22,866 nucleotides of DNA from an uncultured Campylobacter sp. Lineage in GTDB: Bacteria; Campylobacterota; Campylobacteria; Campylobacterales; Campylobacteraceae. The notes under the pieces were generated by a model. The model worked only from the letters and a program-made list of their open reading frames with translations. It did not search any database and was not told where the DNA came from. Below are positions 1 to 7,662 of this stretch, in pieces. Made by a program: the position numbers and the translations under genes. The stretch covers positions 1-22,866 of the forward strand of contig CALCKS010000071.1 in assembly GCA_937965895.1 (NCBI GenBank), read 5' to 3'. How positions within the stretch are numbered: the first letter of the stretch is position 1; every line of letters starts with the position of its first letter.

Positions 1-54
1 ACCGCCGACCCACTGCTTACAAGGCAGTAGCTCTACCAACTGAGCTACACCAGC
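1..54 (-). tRNA. tRNA-Thr (anticodon TGT), 3' part cut off by the window edge
   Basis: Read on the minus strand, the gene starts with GCTGGTG at position 54. It continues through a D-arm of the form TAGCTCAGTTGGTAGAGC and then a perfect anticodon stem ACTGC/GCAGT enclosing the loop CTTGTAA. The middle three loop bases are TGT, which reads ACA threonine codons. The variable region is visible, but the T-arm and the 3' acceptor strand lie before position 1, so the gene is partial. A matching promoter lies just upstream. Confidence 0.93.
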
Positions 55-75
55 ATCCTGATTTATGAAAGTTGG

Positions 76-104
76 ATTATAGCCCAATTTCTTTTCAAAG
101 TCAA
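76..104 (-). promoter_or_regulatory. sigma70 promoter of the tRNA-Thr gene
   Basis: On the minus strand TTGACT (complement of 99-104) is followed by exactly 17 bases and then TATAAT (complement of 76-81). This matches the sigma70 consensus with one mismatch. Transcription would begin near position 69, about 15 bases before the tRNA 5' end. Having a real -35 box is notable, because Campylobacter promoters often lack one and show only T-rich periodicity; strong stable-RNA promoters can be exceptions. Confidence 0.8.
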
Positions 105-138
105 GCTTTTTTTAAAATTTTTTGGAAATAAGGATAAA

Positions 139-172
139 AAATTAGAATTTAGCCGCACATGCAAGCTAAATT
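139..172 (-). terminator. Rho-independent terminator after the small exported protein gene
   Basis: AATTTAGC (146-153) and GCTAAATT (165-172) form a perfect 8-bp stem around an 11-base loop. On the minus strand the stem is followed by CTAATTTTTT, giving a run of six Ts. It begins directly next to the stop codon of the upstream gene (173-175). The stem is A/T-rich and so only moderately stable, but its position and T-run fit an intrinsic terminator. Confidence 0.6.
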
Positions 173-613
173 TTAGCCCATTGGTTCCGGAGCCTCTTTA
201 AAAAATAGATCCGGCTTCTTTCTTAATCCTCGTTTTTTCGGCATATTTACGTCTTTTTCTTCTGCAGTGGTTTTAGAATCAAGGACGCCTTTATCGTCGT
301 TGTTTTCATTTTTTACTATCCCGGCGTACGCCTCTTTGTATCCTAAGGATTTTATTTTATTAATTAAAATTTTAATTTTTTCTCCGCTTAGCGGCTTTGT
401 TCTTATCGCTATGGCGCGGTATCTACCAAATTTACCGCTAACGACCTTTTCGACGCCCTCAAAGCTGCCTACTTTTCTTTCGACGGCTACTCTCGCGCTT
501 TCTATTGCTTTTTCGCTTACGTCGTCGCCAAAAGCGCTCACAAAAATATGATATTCGTCGTTTGCAAGCAAGGCGCTAAAAAACATCAAAACGACGACTA
601 TCGCTTTTTTCAC
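173..613 (-). CDS. Small exported protein of unknown function, possibly SPOR-like
   Basis: The reading frame can be opened by a TTG at 637, but I prefer the GTG at 613 (146 residues), because AGGAA sits five bases before it and the product then begins with a clean signal peptide (MKKAIVVVLMFFSALLAND). Mature residues from about 20 to 100 alternate predicted strands and helices. An aromatic/hydrophobic start, a GRYRAIAI strand and a final 'LGY...AY' strand resemble the SPOR peptidoglycan-binding fold, but the match is loose and I would not assign it firmly. The C-terminal 40 residues are lysine-rich and look disordered. The gene stands alone, with its own TATAAT at 668-673 and a terminator after it. 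It may be an envelope protein; its function is unknown. Confidence 0.72.
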   Translation of the reverse strand: MKKAIVVVLMFFSALLANDEYHIFVSAFGDDVSEKAIESARVAVERKVGSFEGVEKVVSGKFGRYRAIAIRTKPLSGEKIKILINKIKSLGYKEAYAGIVKNENNDDKGVLDSKTTAEEKDVNMPKKRGLRKKPDLFFKEAPEPMG

Positions 614-667
614 GAATTTCCTTATATTATTTATCAAAATTTGGCGGCGCCCGACGACCGTCTCGTC

Positions 668-673
668 ATTATA
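668..673 (-). promoter_or_regulatory. Putative -10 box (TATAAT) for the small exported protein gene
   Basis: The complement of 668-673 reads TATAAT, preceded on the minus strand by a T/A-rich stretch (complement of 674-692) of the kind found upstream of Campylobacter sigma70 -10 boxes. Transcription would start near 661, about 48 bases before the GTG start at 613. It lies just beyond the end of the Fe-S oxidoreductase gene, so the small gene can be expressed separately from that cluster. Confidence 0.5.
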
Positions 674-703
674 CTATAAAAAATATAAACTAAGCACCGA
701 GCT

Positions 704-1957
704 TTAGCCGAGCGCTTTTGCGATTAGTTCTATCGGATTCTCGCACTTCACGTCTGAGCCACCGATATGTAGCGCATTTGAAATTTGCATTTTACAGGCG
801 CTACACTCGGCGCTTACGATCTTTGCGCCCGAGTTTTTTATCATTTCTGATTTTCTTTGTCCGGCTGCGCGGCTTAGATGATATTTTTCAGACTGCATCG
901 TCACTCCACCAAAACCGCAACATTCGTTTGGATCTTCCATTTCGGTCATTTCGTAGTTTTGAGCGAGCAGTTTGCGAGGCTCTTTAAAGACGCCTTGCAT
1001 TTTTCTAGCATGACAAGGGTCGTGGTAGGTAACGGATGTCAAGTTTTTACCCTTTTTGGCCAAAATTTCAGCTAAATTTGTAAATTTTTCAAAGTACTCC
1101 GTCGCTAAAAATATCTTCTTGCTCACAGCTTTTGCTCGCTCTCGCCACTGCTCGTCGTTATGAAAAAAGTGCTCATAGTCGATCTTTATCATCGCCGAAC
1201 AGGTCGCCTCGGGCACGATTATGGCGTCTATCTCGCCAAGCATTTTTTCAAAATACTCTATATTTCGCTTTGCCAAAACCTCAACCGTCGCAAAATCACC
1301 TGTAAAATACGCCGGCGCGCCGCAACAGGCCTGCTTTTTCATCAAATTTAAATTTAACCCAAGCTCGCGAGCTATCTTAACGAGAGCCTCGCCGATGCCA
1401 GTATACGCGTAGTTTCCCATGCAGCCGATAAAAACACCGATGGTTTTATCGCCGCCGTTATCGATAAACTCGGCGTGCGAGTTTAAAAAGCTCTTTTTGC
1501 TAGCAGTGGGCAAAAGCCGCTCTTTTTTCACCATCGGCAGGCTAAATCTCGGACTCATCGCGCCTTCACGGATCTTAAACGCGCAGCTTTGAAACACATA
1601 CCCCAGCCTCGCGCAAAAGTCCATCACCGCGCGGTGGCGCAGTAGCCAAAAAAACGCTTTTTTGTACCATGCAATGCCAAATTTATCGGCGATGTCGCGA
1701 CGGACGTTTTCTATCGCCGTATCCACGCGCAAGGAGTTTGGGCAGACCTCGACGCAGCTCGTGCATAAAAAACAGCTCTCAAAGATATTTTTTGCGCTTT
1801 TATCAAGCTTCAGCTCGCCGCGCTCGTAAGCTCCTACTAGGTCTAAAAAGCCGCGCGGAGAGGTCGTTTCGTCGGAGTTTATCTTGTGGATCGTGCAGAC
1901 TTGGATGCATTTGCCGCATTTTACGCATTTATCTGAAATTTCGCTAAATTTAAACAT
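704..1957 (-). CDS. GlpC/LutA-like (Fe-S)-binding oxidoreductase subunit
   Basis: This 417-residue protein begins with two [4Fe-4S] ferredoxin motifs: C11-x2-C14-x2-C17-x3-C21, and C62-x2-C65-x2-C68-x3-C72 followed by proline. It then has two cysteine-rich CCG domains of the heterodisulfide-reductase HdrB type, visible as a CMGN...CCGAP pair near residues 180-215 and a PCHARKM...CCGFGG...CSACK series near 315-390. The layout is that of GlpC and related soluble subunits that pass electrons from a flavin dehydrogenase toward quinones. No flavoprotein partner gene is adjacent, so the substrate is unknown. It starts nine bases after hemN, with GGGCGG before the ATG, and is probably co-transcribed. 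From memory, C. jejuni Cj0991c is the counterpart at the same position. The family is clear; the physiological role is not. Confidence 0.88.
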   Translation of the reverse strand: MFKFSEISDKCVKCGKCIQVCTIHKINSDETTSPRGFLDLVGAYERGELKLDKSAKNIFESCFLCTSCVEVCPNSLRVDTAIENVRRDIADKFGIAWYKKAFFWLLRHRAVMDFCARLGYVFQSCAFKIREGAMSPRFSLPMVKKERLLPTASKKSFLNSHAEFIDNGGDKTIGVFIGCMGNYAYTGIGEALVKIARELGLNLNLMKKQACCGAPAYFTGDFATVEVLAKRNIEYFEKMLGEIDAIIVPEATCSAMIKIDYEHFFHNDEQWRERAKAVSKKIFLATEYFEKFTNLAEILAKKGKNLTSVTYHDPCHARKMQGVFKEPRKLLAQNYEMTEMEDPNECCGFGGVTMQSEKYHLSRAAGQRKSEMIKNSGAKIVSAECSACKMQISNALHIGGSDVKCENPIELIAKALG

Positions 1958-1966
1958 ATCCGCCCA

Positions 1967-3328
1967 TCAAACCGTTTTAGAAAATCGGCGTAAATTTTCC
2001 GGTATTTTTTTCAAATACGCGTCAAAGCACATCGCGATATTGCGGATGATTAGCGTGCCAGTCTCGTTTACGCTGATTTTTTCTGGCGTTACGGTTACGA
2101 ATTCGCTCAAATTTTCAAGCTCGATTAAATCATCTTTAAAATACTCGAAAAATTTGATGCCAAATTTATCCTCGACCGCCTTGATATCAAGCGCAAAGTT
2201 GCTCATCAGGCTCATTATCACGGCTTTTCTGATTAGATCATCATCGTTTAGATAAATACCCTTGCAATACGGCAAAACGCCGCTATCTAGGGCTTTTTCG
2301 TATTCGTCCATATCCTTGAAATTTTGCGCGTAGTATCTTTGCCCTTCACCGATGCTAGTTAGTCCGATGCCGATGAGATCGGCTCCGCCCTTGGTCGTGT
2401 AGCCTTGAAAATTTCGATGAAGCGTGCCGTTAGCAAGCGCGGCAAAAAGCTCGTCGCCGGGCTTTGCAAAGTGATCCATGCCAATCATTTTGTAGCCGTT
2501 TTTGATAAAAAACTCGGCAGTGTATTTTAAAATTTCAAGCTTGGTTTTAGGGCTTGGTAGCGTCGCTTCGTCAAATTTACGCATAGATTTTTTTATCCAC
2601 GGCACGTGCGCGTAGTTAAACACCGCCAAGCGGTCGGGAGATAGCGTTAGAGCCTTATCCAGCGTCGCTTTAAAGCTCTCTAGCGTCTGATACGGTAGGC
2701 CGTAGATCAGGTCCATATTTATCGAGTTTATACCCTTAGCGCGCGCCATATCCACGGCGTTTTTGGTGATTTCGTAGGGCTGTATGCGGTGGATCTCTTT
2801 TTGCACGCGCTCGTCAAAGTCCTGCACGCCGTAGCTGATACGGTTAAAGCCGTGAGAAACCAGCACATCAAGCTGCTCACGAGTTAAAAATCTCGGATCG
2901 ATTTCGCAGCTGATTTCAGCCTCGGGCGAGAAGTTTTTAAATTTACCTTTTATCATTTTTATGATTTCATCTAACTGATCCGCGCCGTAAAATGTCGGAG
3001 TGCCGCCGCCAAAGTGCATTTGCAGCACGGGCGCGCTCGTATCGAGGTTTGCCGCTAGTATATCAAGCTCTTTTTGCAGATACTCCATGTACCGCGTTTT
3101 GCGGTCCTCTTTGCTCGTATAGATCACGTTGCAACCGCAAAAATAACAGGCGCTGCGGCAAAACGGCAGGTGCAAATAAAGCGAAAGCGGGCGCGAGGCG
3201 TCGCGGTTTTTTAGCTCCCGCAGGTAGTCCTCGTAGCCAAATTTATCGCTAAACTCGGGCGCGGTCGGATAGCTCGTATAGCGCGGTCCCGGGCGCGAAT
3301 ACTTCACGTAAGCGTCAAAATCTATCAT
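1967..3328 (-). CDS. hemN: Oxygen-independent coproporphyrinogen III oxidase HemN
   Basis: This radical-SAM enzyme decarboxylates two propionate side chains of coproporphyrinogen III to give protoporphyrinogen IX without oxygen, in the cytoplasm. The 453-residue length is normal for HemN. The N-terminus has the family's YTSYPTAPEF segment. The SAM-cluster motif is C57-x3-C61-x2-C64, followed by C66, the extra cysteine of true HemN proteins that separates them from HemW. GGGTPT and YGLPYQT segments follow in order. The ATG overlaps the stop of the upstream UPF0763 gene by four bases (ATGA), so the two are translationally coupled. With hemB in the same cluster this supports haem supply for cytochrome-rich anaerobic respiration, including the c-type cytochromes encoded later in this window. 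Confidence 0.96.
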   Translation of the reverse strand: MIDFDAYVKYSRPGPRYTSYPTAPEFSDKFGYEDYLRELKNRDASRPLSLYLHLPFCRSACYFCGCNVIYTSKEDRKTRYMEYLQKELDILAANLDTSAPVLQMHFGGGTPTFYGADQLDEIIKMIKGKFKNFSPEAEISCEIDPRFLTREQLDVLVSHGFNRISYGVQDFDERVQKEIHRIQPYEITKNAVDMARAKGINSINMDLIYGLPYQTLESFKATLDKALTLSPDRLAVFNYAHVPWIKKSMRKFDEATLPSPKTKLEILKYTAEFFIKNGYKMIGMDHFAKPGDELFAALANGTLHRNFQGYTTKGGADLIGIGLTSIGEGQRYYAQNFKDMDEYEKALDSGVLPYCKGIYLNDDDLIRKAVIMSLMSNFALDIKAVEDKFGIKFFEYFKDDLIELENLSEFVTVTPEKISVNETGTLIIRNIAMCFDAYLKKIPENLRRFSKTV

Positions 3329-3816
3329 AGCGTTTTATTCCTTGCGTTTTTCATTATATTCTGCATATCGACGAACAAATTTGGATACTGCTTTTTGATA
3401 TCTTTTACCAGTTTTTCCAAATTTACGTCTATGCTTTTTTTATTTTTATTTTTTGCGGCGATCTTGCGTATCTCATCCATCGCCACGACCCAAACGTCGG
3501 CGAAATCTATCGGTACGTTTTGCCAGATCGTCTTTTCGAGCCTTAGCTCGAAATTTTCCTTTTGGACGTTGCGGTAAGCTTCGATGAGCTGCGAGAGCGA
3601 TTTTAACGAAACCATCGTGTGTAAATTTTGATTTTCGTCAATGCCAAACCATGGCTCGACCCCGTCCCACGAGCCGCTTTTTAGGCTAAGGCTCATTTGA
3701 TTAGGATCGTTTGTCGGTACGATCTCAAATATCGTCTTTTCGCCCTCTTTTATTCCGAGCTCGCCTGAGATTTCATCTATTTTTTCGTATGTTTTTTGTA
3801 GATTTTTTTCTTTCAT
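3325..3816 (-). CDS. UPF0763 (DUF2603) family protein
   Basis: This 163-residue cytoplasmic protein has no signal peptide or membrane segment. It is acidic in the first half (an E/D-rich start, then an IFEIVPTNDPNQMSLSLKSG segment) and lysine/asparagine-rich near the end. I recognise it as the UPF0763/DUF2603 family confined to Campylobacter and close relatives, which in C. jejuni lies between hemN and argF as here. No catalytic motif is visible. It starts 13 bases after argF ends, with AAGGA before the ATG, and overlaps hemN by four bases. Its function is unknown; the coupling to hemN is a positional hint only. Confidence 0.8.
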   Translation of the reverse strand: MKEKNLQKTYEKIDEISGELGIKEGEKTIFEIVPTNDPNQMSLSLKSGSWDGVEPWFGIDENQNLHTMVSLKSLSQLIEAYRNVQKENFELRLEKTIWQNVPIDFADVWVVAMDEIRKIAAKNKNKKSIDVNLEKLVKDIKKQYPNLFVDMQNIMKNARNKTL

Positions 3817-3829
3817 TTAGTTCCTTAAG

Positions 3830-4759
3830 TTACCCGTTTCGCTGCCTATCTAGCCAAACCATCACGCCTTTTTGCGCGTGCAAGCGATTTTCCGCCTCGG
3901 CAAAAATCTCATCCGCATGCGCCTCAAACACCGCCTCGCTCACCTCGTATCCGCGGTAAGCCGGCAAGCAGTGTAAAAATGTCGCTCGCGGCGCGGCTAA
4001 ACTCATCAAATTTTCATCCACGCAAAAACCGGCAAAATCCCTCAGGCGCTTTTCTTTTTCGGCCTCTTGCCCCATCGAGACCCAGGTATCGGTAGTGACG
4101 ACGTTAGCGCCCGAGACGGCTTCTTTTACGTCATGAGTTAGATAAATTTTAGCTCCCGAAATTTGAGCGTTTCTCATCGCTAAATTTACGACGTCGGCAT
4201 CCGGCTCGTAGCCCTTTGGCGTAGCAATCCTTAGCTTAAAGCCAAGCTTGCTAGCTAGCATCAGCCACGAGTGAGTCATGTTGTTGCCGTCGCCCACGAA
4301 CGCCGCTTTTATCTCGTCTATTTTTAGTCCGAATTCGACCGCCGTCATGAGATCAGCCATCAGCTGTGCGGGGTGAAATTTATCGCTAAGACCGTTTATC
4401 ACGGGTACGCGGCTAAATTTGGCAAGCTCTTCTAGCGTTTCGTGGCGATTAACGCGAGCCATGATTAGATCGCACATTCGCGAGATCACGCGCGCGGTGT
4501 CTTTTATCGGCTCGCCGCGCCCGATCTGGATGTCGCTCGAGCTAAGAAACAGCGCGTGCCCGCCAAGCTCGTTCATCCCTACATCAAAGCTCACGCGCGT
4601 TCTAGTCGAGCTTTTCTCAAATATCATCGCTAATTTTTGATCTTTTAGATACGGCTTAAAATCTCGCGCCTTTGCCTCTTTTTTTATCTGCAAACCCAAA
4701 TTTAAAATTTCTATGATTTCGTCTTTGCTAAAATCGTTTAACGTTAAAAAGTGCCGCAT
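3830..4759 (-). CDS. argF: Ornithine carbamoyltransferase ArgF
   Basis: It transfers the carbamoyl group of carbamoyl phosphate to ornithine to give citrulline, in arginine biosynthesis. The carbamoyl-phosphate loop S51-T-R-T-R55, the H129-P-A-Q132 motif, an SMGQE segment and H263-C-L-P266 are all present and in order. The frame stays open to 4801, but I place the start at the ATG at 4759 (309 residues). There AAGGGGAG lies four bases upstream, and the protein begins MRHFLTLNDF as family members do; the 14 extra residues have no ribosome-binding site. It precedes the UPF0763 gene by 13 bases. The gap to hemB is mostly filled by an inverted repeat. Confidence 0.95.
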   Translation of the reverse strand: MRHFLTLNDFSKDEIIEILNLGLQIKKEAKARDFKPYLKDQKLAMIFEKSSTRTRVSFDVGMNELGGHALFLSSSDIQIGRGEPIKDTARVISRMCDLIMARVNRHETLEELAKFSRVPVINGLSDKFHPAQLMADLMTAVEFGLKIDEIKAAFVGDGNNMTHSWLMLASKLGFKLRIATPKGYEPDADVVNLAMRNAQISGAKIYLTHDVKEAVSGANVVTTDTWVSMGQEAEKEKRLRDFAGFCVDENLMSLAAPRATFLHCLPAYRGYEVSEAVFEAHADEIFAEAENRLHAQKGVMVWLDRQRNG

Positions 4760-4807
4760 TTTGCTCCCCTTAAATTCCCAAATTTTACCGCAAATTTTCA
4801 AGGCGAA

Positions 4808-4915
4808 GTATCGCGAGATGATTTTTCGAGTTTTGAAGCAAAATTGAGCGTGCGCTAGGCATATAGCCTGCGGAGCAAAAATTTTTGCGAAATCTCGGAA
4901 AAGCGCTCGCGAGAC
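4808..4915. repeat. Long imperfect inverted repeat between hemB and argF
   Basis: The left arm from 4808 (GTATCGCGAG...TTTTTCGAG...GCAAAATT) pairs, with small bulges, against the complement of the right arm ending at 4915 (GTCTCGCGAG...TTTTCCGAG...GCAAAAATT). The stem-loop of about 50 bp is capped by AGGC-ATATA-GCCT at 4857-4869. GCAAAAATTTTTGC (4875-4888) is itself a perfect palindrome. There is no long T-run after the structure, so it is not a simple terminator. It may be a repetitive palindromic unit or an RNA-processing hairpin between the hemB and argF transcripts. Confidence 0.7.
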
Positions 4916-4921
4916 AAGCCG

Positions 4922-5893
4922 CTATTTTCTTAGTAAAGCGGCGGCTTCTTTAGCATGATAGCTTATTATCAGATCCGCCCCTGCCCTCTTAAACCCAACT
5001 AGCGTCTCCATCATCACGCGCTCATAGTCGATGACGCCCGCAATTGCTGCGGCTTTTAGCAGAGCGTATTCGCCGCTCACGTTATACGCACAAATCGGCA
5101 GTCTAGTAGCCTCGCGCAGATCACGGATGATATCTAGATACGCAAGGGCGGGCTTTACCATCAAGATATCGGCCCCCTGCGCCTCGTCCTCCAGGCTCTC
5201 GCTCACGGCTTCTAATCGGTTTGCGGGATCCATCTGATAGCTCTTTCTATCGCCAAAGCTAGGCGCACTCTCGGCTACGTCGCGAAACGGACCGTAGTAC
5301 GCCGAAGCAAATTTGGTCGAATACGCCATAATCGGCAAATTTTCATATCCGCTCAAATCCAGCGCCCCGCGCAAGGTAGCGATGATGCCGTCCATCATGC
5401 CGCTTGGAGCGATCATATCGGCTCCGTTTCTGGCGTGGATCAGAGCTTGTTTAGCCGAGATCTCCAGAGTCGCGTCGTTATCGACGGTCTGGTGGACGTG
5501 GTCTAGGATGCCGCAGTGGCCGTGATCGGTGTACTCGCAAAAGCAAAGATCGGTGATCACGACTAGATCGGGGAATTTATCCTTTATCGCTCGCAGCGCG
5601 GTCGCTATGATACCCTCATCGCTCAGAGCATCGCTGCCTACGCTATCTTTTAGGCTAGGGATTCCAAATAAAATAACCGCTTTTATGCCTAAATTTCGCA
5701 CGACTTCGCACTCTTTTAAAATTTCGTCCAAACTCATCTGAAAGACGCCCGGCATCGAGCTTATCTCTTTTTTCACGCTCTTGCCTTCGACGACGAAAAG
5801 CGGATAGATAAAATCGCTCGCCGCAACGCTAGTTTCGCGCACCATCTCTCTGATCGCGGGATTTATCCTGAGTCTTCTAAAACGTTTAAACAT
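4922..5893 (-). CDS. hemB: Delta-aminolevulinic acid dehydratase (porphobilinogen synthase) HemB
   Basis: It condenses two 5-aminolevulinate molecules to porphobilinogen, the second committed step of tetrapyrrole synthesis. The protein has 323 residues, the usual length. The zinc site is visible as C117-x-C119-x7-C127 inside a DLCFCEYTDHGHCG segment, which marks the Zn-dependent class. The two Schiff-base lysines are K194 in the STKFAS motif and K247 in the MVKPAL motif. The start ATG at 5893 has AAAAGGA upstream. The gene is divergent from ribA with only 61 bases between the two starts. It is co-oriented with argF and hemN, but separated from argF by about 160 bases containing the inverted repeat. 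Confidence 0.96.
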   Translation of the reverse strand: MFKRFRRLRINPAIREMVRETSVAASDFIYPLFVVEGKSVKKEISSMPGVFQMSLDEILKECEVVRNLGIKAVILFGIPSLKDSVGSDALSDEGIIATALRAIKDKFPDLVVITDLCFCEYTDHGHCGILDHVHQTVDNDATLEISAKQALIHARNGADMIAPSGMMDGIIATLRGALDLSGYENLPIMAYSTKFASAYYGPFRDVAESAPSFGDRKSYQMDPANRLEAVSESLEDEAQGADILMVKPALAYLDIIRDLREATRLPICAYNVSGEYALLKAAAIAGVIDYERVMMETLVGFKRAGADLIISYHAKEAAALLRK

Positions 5894-5954
5894 AATTTTC
5901 CTTTTACTTCGCTACAATTTACGCTTAGTGTAACATAATAGGAGTTAAAATTTT
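5894..5954. promoter_or_regulatory. Divergent hemB/ribA promoter region with a near-palindrome
   Basis: Only 61 bases separate the two start codons. A plus-strand TACAAT (5913-5918) could be the ribA -10, and the complement of 5935-5940, TATTAT, could be the hemB -10. Between them TTACGC-TTA-GTGTAA (5919-5933) is a 15-base inverted repeat with one mismatched pair, placed where a bound protein would touch both promoters. The ribA ribosome-binding site GGAG is at 5941-5944. These are pattern matches only; I do not recognise the operator. Confidence 0.4.
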
Positions 5955-6527
5955 ATGAATATCAAGCTTTCAAATACGGCGAATTTACCCTCTCGTTTCG
6001 GGATATTCGAGATACAGGCATTTAAGGAGGGCGAGAAAGAACATTTGGCGATATATAAAAAACCTTTCGGCGAGGTCGTAAACGTCCGCATCCACTCCGA
6101 GTGTCTAACGGGCGATGCGATCGGCAGCCTCAAGTGCGACTGCCGCGACCAGCTGGAAGCCAGCCTAAAATACATAGAAGAGCACGGCGGGATGGTGATT
6201 TATCTGCGCCAAGAGGGGCGAAATATCGGCCTATTAAACAAAGTAAACGCCTACCACCTGCAAGATGAGGGCCTTGACACCATCGAGGCAAATCACCAGC
6301 TAGGTTTTAAAGCCGACGAGCGCACATATGAGATAGTTGATTTTATATTAAAACACTTCGGCATCGAAAAGATAAATTTGCTAACCAATAACCCAAAAAA
6401 ATTATCCGGGCTAAAATGCGTGCAGATCGTCTCTCGCGTGCCGATCGTCATACACGCGAACAAATTTAACGAAAACTACCTGCGCGTGAAAAAAGAGCAG
6501 ATGGGGCATATGCTAGATGAAAATTGA
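5955..6527 (+). CDS. ribA: GTP cyclohydrolase II RibA
   Basis: It opens GTP to 2,5-diamino-6-ribosylamino-4(3H)-pyrimidinone 5'-phosphate, the first step of riboflavin synthesis. The zinc site C50-x10-C61-x-C63 lies in the SECLTGD...CDC signature. RQEGRNIGL (85-93), the DTIEAN motif (108-113) and NNPKK (145-149) follow in family order. At 190 residues it is the stand-alone enzyme, not a RibBA fusion. The position-90 residue is N where many family members have G, which is a mild variation. Its last 11 bases overlap the rsmG start, so it heads a compact plus-strand operon. Confidence 0.95.
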   Translation: MNIKLSNTANLPSRFGIFEIQAFKEGEKEHLAIYKKPFGEVVNVRIHSECLTGDAIGSLKCDCRDQLEASLKYIEEHGGMVIYLRQEGRNIGLLNKVNAYHLQDEGLDTIEANHQLGFKADERTYEIVDFILKHFGIEKINLLTNNPKKLSGLKCVQIVSRVPIVIHANKFNENYLRVKKEQMGHMLDEN

Positions 6528-7074
6528 CCTGCCGAGGGATTTTGACGCACAAACGGCGAAATTTAGCGAGATTTTGGCTAAATTTAACCGCGTGCACAGC
6601 CTCACCAACTATAAAAATTTAAACGAGCAGATCGCTGACAGCATAGCTCCGCTTGAAATTTTCCCGCAGATTTTGGACGCCGAAACGGCGATCGATGTGG
6701 GCAGCGGAGCGGGCTTTCCCGCGATATTTCTTGCCATGATTTTAAGGGAGTGCGAGTGGCATCTCTTTGAGCCTAGCCCGAAAAAATCGGCGTTTCTAAG
6801 CTACGTCAAGGCCGAGCTAAATTTAACCAACGTCCGCGTAAAATCTTGCAAGATCCAGGATGGCGAGCCGTTTGCGGCGCAGCTAATCACGAGTCGCGCG
6901 CTGATGAAAACGAAAGATTTACTTGGGATTTGCAACGGTTTTTTTGACGCGCAAACTCAAATCTTACTCTACAAAGGAAGCAGCGTACAAAGCGAGCTAG
7001 ATGGGCTCGAAGCTCAAATTTGCGGGCGCGGCAACCGAAAATACGTACTTATAAAGGGCGGCGATGTTATTTAA
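6517..7074 (+). CDS. rsmG: 16S rRNA (guanine(527)-N7)-methyltransferase RsmG
   Basis: Class I SAM-dependent methyltransferase that modifies G527 of 16S rRNA. The SAM-binding loop AIDVGSGAGFPAI (about residues 58-70) is the GidB/RsmG signature. An N-terminal NRVHSLTNY segment and a TSRAL motif later on also fit. At 185 residues it is slightly shorter than the E. coli protein but complete for epsilonproteobacteria. The start codon lies inside the end of ribA (11-base overlap), and the end overlaps the next gene by 11 bases. The ribA-rsmG order matches my memory of C. jejuni. Confidence 0.93.
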   Translation: MKIDLPRDFDAQTAKFSEILAKFNRVHSLTNYKNLNEQIADSIAPLEIFPQILDAETAIDVGSGAGFPAIFLAMILRECEWHLFEPSPKKSAFLSYVKAELNLTNVRVKSCKIQDGEPFAAQLITSRALMKTKDLLGICNGFFDAQTQILLYKGSSVQSELDGLEAQICGRGNRKYVLIKGGDVI

Positions 7075-7288
7075 AATTTTGGCTTTTTTTGCGGTTTTAA
7101 TCGCGATTTATATGATATTTTTTAAAACCCGCGTCAAAAGAGGCGTGAAAGGCGGCGCAAAAAAAGAGGACAAAGAGGCCGAAAATTTCGTCGAATGCAA
7201 AAAGTGCGGCACCTTTATAGAGGCCAAAGACGCCGTAATCAGCGGCGGCGGTTATGTCTGTGAGGACTGTATAAAGGATAAAAAATGA
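7064..7288 (+). CDS. PP0621-family membrane-anchored zinc-ribbon protein
   Basis: This 74-residue protein has one N-terminal membrane segment (residues 2-20), a basic linker, then two CxxC knuckles, VECKKCGTFI and GYVCEDCIK, separated by about 20 residues with a small GGG turn. This is the arrangement of PP0621-type proteins, with the ribbon probably facing the cytoplasm given the lysine/arginine-rich linker. The function of the family is unknown. It overlaps rsmG by 11 bases and the following gene by 4 bases. It is short but convincing because of the CxxC pairs and the tight coupling. Confidence 0.82.
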   Translation: MLFKILAFFAVLIAIYMIFFKTRVKRGVKGGAKKEDKEAENFVECKKCGTFIEAKDAVISGGGYVCEDCIKDKK

Positions 7289-7662
7289 AACTAATCGGCC
7301 ACGAGCTCGTGCCGTACGAGCCGCTGTTTTGGCACGAGAATGCCCAGCAGATCGAAGCAGGCAAGCAAAATTTATTTAAATTTGACGAGGCCGCGATAAA
7401 GCGCGCGCAAGAGCTCGGCGCCCAGTTTAGCGTCGAGGCTGAAAATCTAAACGAAATCATCGTCGCAAACGCGGCCGGAGCGAAATTTATCGTCGTACCC
7501 CGCGGGCTTGCCGGCAAAGCGGCAAAGCTAGCGCAGGATTATCTATTTGACGCTCAAATTTGCGTCGTTATCGGCAGCGAAAACGAGCTAGCCGCGCTTA
7601 GCGAGACTGGTGCGGACGCCGCGATATTTAAAAACGCCGTAATAGGCAAGGATAAACGATGA
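7285..7662 (+). CDS. Conserved-looking protein of unknown function (125 aa)
   Basis: I do not recognise a family. The protein is soluble, without a signal peptide. It has a proline/tryptophan-containing start (HELVPYEPLFWHENAQQ), then alternating strand/helix segments: FSVEA, a helix, KFIVVP, an alanine-rich helix, QICVVIG, a helix, AAIF. The alternation resembles part of a TIM barrel or a Rossmann-like fold, but it is too short for a full barrel and has no catalytic signature I can name. It is coupled at both ends by 4-base ATGA overlaps, to the PP0621-type gene before it and the SMI1/KNR4-like gene after it, and so is almost certainly translated. Alanine-rich stretches and normal codon use argue against a spurious frame. 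Confidence 0.75.
   Translation: MKLIGHELVPYEPLFWHENAQQIEAGKQNLFKFDEAAIKRAQELGAQFSVEAENLNEIIVANAAGAKFIVVPRGLAGKAAKLAQDYLFDAQICVVIGSENELAALSETGADAAIFKNAVIGKDKR

Noticed and set aside
614..637. TTG start at 637 for the small exported protein
   Set aside because: It puts charged residues ahead of the signal peptide and has no clear ribosome-binding site; GTG at 613 has AGGAA five bases upstream.
4760..4801. A longer argF start at 4801 adding 14 residues
   Set aside because: No ribosome-binding site precedes it, while the ATG at 4759 has AAGGGGAG at good spacing and gives the normal family N-terminus.
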